Program-made: the position numbers and the translations under genes
Shown here: piece by piece, positions 6,727-7,275 of the stretch
How positions within the stretch are numbered: the first letter of the stretch is position 1
Layout of the letters: each line of letters starts with the position of its first letter
Assembly: GCA_016844295.1 (NCBI GenBank)
Contig: JAENIV010000061.1
Span: 1-7,275 of the forward strand
Origin: Candidatus Berkelbacteria bacterium
Lineage (GTDB): Bacteria; Patescibacteriota; UBA1384; UBA12157; JAENIV01
Length of the DNA: 7,275 nucleotides
Direction of reading: 5' to 3'
Notes under the pieces: generated by a model
Told to the model about the DNA's origin: nothing
The model's database searches: none
The model's input: only the letters and a program-made list of their open reading frames with translations

Positions 6727-6794
6727 GTCCCGCACACGACACTCCTGCGTGATTGAACGTAGTTCAATAAGTCAGGAAGGAGTTGTGCTGGGAC
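6727..6794. repeat. 68-base imperfect palindrome in the spacer before enolase
   Basis: The ends are GTCCC (6727-6731) and GGGAC (6790-6794), followed inward by GCACA/TGTGC with a one-base bulge and ACTCCT (6741-6746)/AGGAGT (6778-6783). At the centre lies a perfect 7-pair hairpin, ATTGAAC (6752-6758), loop GTA, GTTCAAT (6762-6768). Both arms share one centre near 6760, so this is one palindromic element and not chance pairing of separate pieces. It may be a small mobile or REP-type element, or a folded leader controlling enolase. It fills most of the gap between the isomerase stop (6802) and the enolase start; I see no convincing promoter there. Confidence 0.65.
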
Positions 6795-6801
6795 ATTAAA
6801 T

Positions 6802-7275
6802 TTATTCCATCGGGTGCTCAGCTAATTTTTCTTTTAGAAAATCAACAACTTTTATTTTACTCGGATCAGAATCATATAGAATTCCTAAGTAATAGGACAC
6901 ATAAGCACCAAAAAGGGTAAACTGTAACATTTCCGCTAAAGAAGTAGGGGATAGCTCTAGCATTATTGATTCATACGGAATCCGGTTTTTTTCCAATACC
7001 AAAGCAACAACATTTTCTCGAATAAGATTTCGCGGATGATCAAATTTTGATTGCAAAATTATCACAAATATCTTTTGGCCTAAATTTTTGGGAAATTCGA
7101 CTCCATTGAAAGTGTTGTGATTCATCTCCGGAATTTCCTGGTAAAATGAAGCAACTTTTGAATTTTCACCAAACTCGTTACACCAGCGTCTTGCCATTAA
7201 ACTTAGGTTGCCTGCGCCGTAAACAATGGGAATTTTATCAACTAATTTTCTTGCCAATAATTTAGCATTGTTGTT
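6802..7275 (-). CDS. Bifunctional phosphoglucose/phosphomannose isomerase, C-terminal part (N-terminus outside window)
   Basis: This cytosolic enzyme interconverts glucose-6-phosphate (and mannose-6-phosphate) with fructose-6-phosphate. The frame is open to the right edge, so the 157 visible residues are the C-terminal half of a two-SIS-domain protein of the archaeal/bacterial PGI/PMI type. Numbering from the first in-frame TTG (7257), visible motifs are KIPIVYGAGNLSLMARRW (8-25), GENSKVASF (30-38), PEMNHNTFNG (43-52), HPRN (74-77), the conserved SPTSLAEMLQFTLFGAYVSYY stretch (103-123), and DPSKIKVVDFLKEKL near the end. Glu31 and His47 are 16 residues apart, as are the catalytic Glu and His of the characterised archaeal enzyme; a lysine in the C-terminal helix would be the third catalytic residue. 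The TAA at 6804-6802 lies 130 bases before enolase on the same strand. Cotranscription with the downstream genes is possible, but the spacer hairpins leave this open. The N-terminal sugar-binding SIS domain cannot be judged here. Confidence 0.88.
   Translation of the reverse strand, partial: NNNAKLLARKLVDKIPIVYGAGNLSLMARRWCNEFGENSKVASFYQEIPEMNHNTFNGVEFPKNLGQKIFVIILQSKFDHPRNLIRENVVALVLEKNRIPYESIMLELSPTSLAEMLQFTLFGAYVSYYLGILYDSDPSKIKVVDFLKEKLAEHPME

Noticed and set aside
6105..6756. Three overlapping plus-strand open frames at 6105-6359, 6244-6462 and 6526-6756
   Set aside because: They are antisense to conserved enolase codons or to the leader hairpins and resemble no known protein.
6691..6794. 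Rho-independent terminator between the isomerase and enolase
   Set aside because: The stems are good but no T-run follows them on either strand, so termination is not supported.
6672..6801. Promoter for enolase in the spacer
   Set aside because: An AT-rich TAAATTTAAT stretch at the isomerase stop resembles a -10 box, but no matching -35 box is seen, and it overlaps coding sequence.

Overview
The window holds one block of central-carbon genes, all on the minus strand, so transcription runs from high to low coordinates. In that order they are: the C-terminal part of a bifunctional phosphoglucose/phosphomannose isomerase (cut by the right edge), a 130-base spacer with hairpins, enolase, three tandem genes of the cofactor-independent phosphoglycerate mutase family (GpmI/iPGM), and the N-terminal part of an ADP-forming acetate-CoA ligase (cut by the left edge). 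From enolase onward the genes overlap or lie a few bases apart, so this part looks like an operon.

The DNA is AT-rich, genes overlap through TTGA and TAATG junctions, Shine-Dalgarno sites are strong, and TGA acts as stop. The gene mix (bacterial-type iPGM, a PGI/PMI of the type common in archaea and scattered bacteria, and an ADP-forming acyl-CoA synthetase) and a shortened enolase suggest an uncultivated, streamlined fermentative bacterium, possibly Candidate Phyla Radiation/Patescibacteria. This assignment is inference; no rRNA or other marker is present.

If the genes work together, PGI supplies the upper part of glycolysis, phosphoglycerate mutase converts 3-phosphoglycerate to 2-phosphoglycerate, enolase makes phosphoenolpyruvate, and acetate-CoA ligase makes ATP from acetyl-CoA. 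Pyruvate kinase and pyruvate oxidoreductase are not in the window.

The unusual part is the mutase triplet. Copy 1 (3898-5475) has every catalytic residue. Copy 2 (2392-3898) is well conserved but has lost about 47 bases, which removes a metal-binding histidine and shifts the frame. Copy 3 (798-2372) is full length and keeps all seven metal ligands including the nucleophilic serine, yet has lost several arginines that bind phosphate and the conserved surroundings of the serine. It appears to begin at a rare ATT codon behind a near-perfect Shine-Dalgarno site. This is the best candidate for something new: a tandem paralog that may have changed substrate or become a pseudoenzyme. A tandem octamer repeat at the copy 3/acetate-CoA ligase junction encodes an 11-codon mini-ORF that overlaps both neighbours, and its unit number sets the reading frame. 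The enolase leader has two hairpins and repeated anti-Shine-Dalgarno-like segments.
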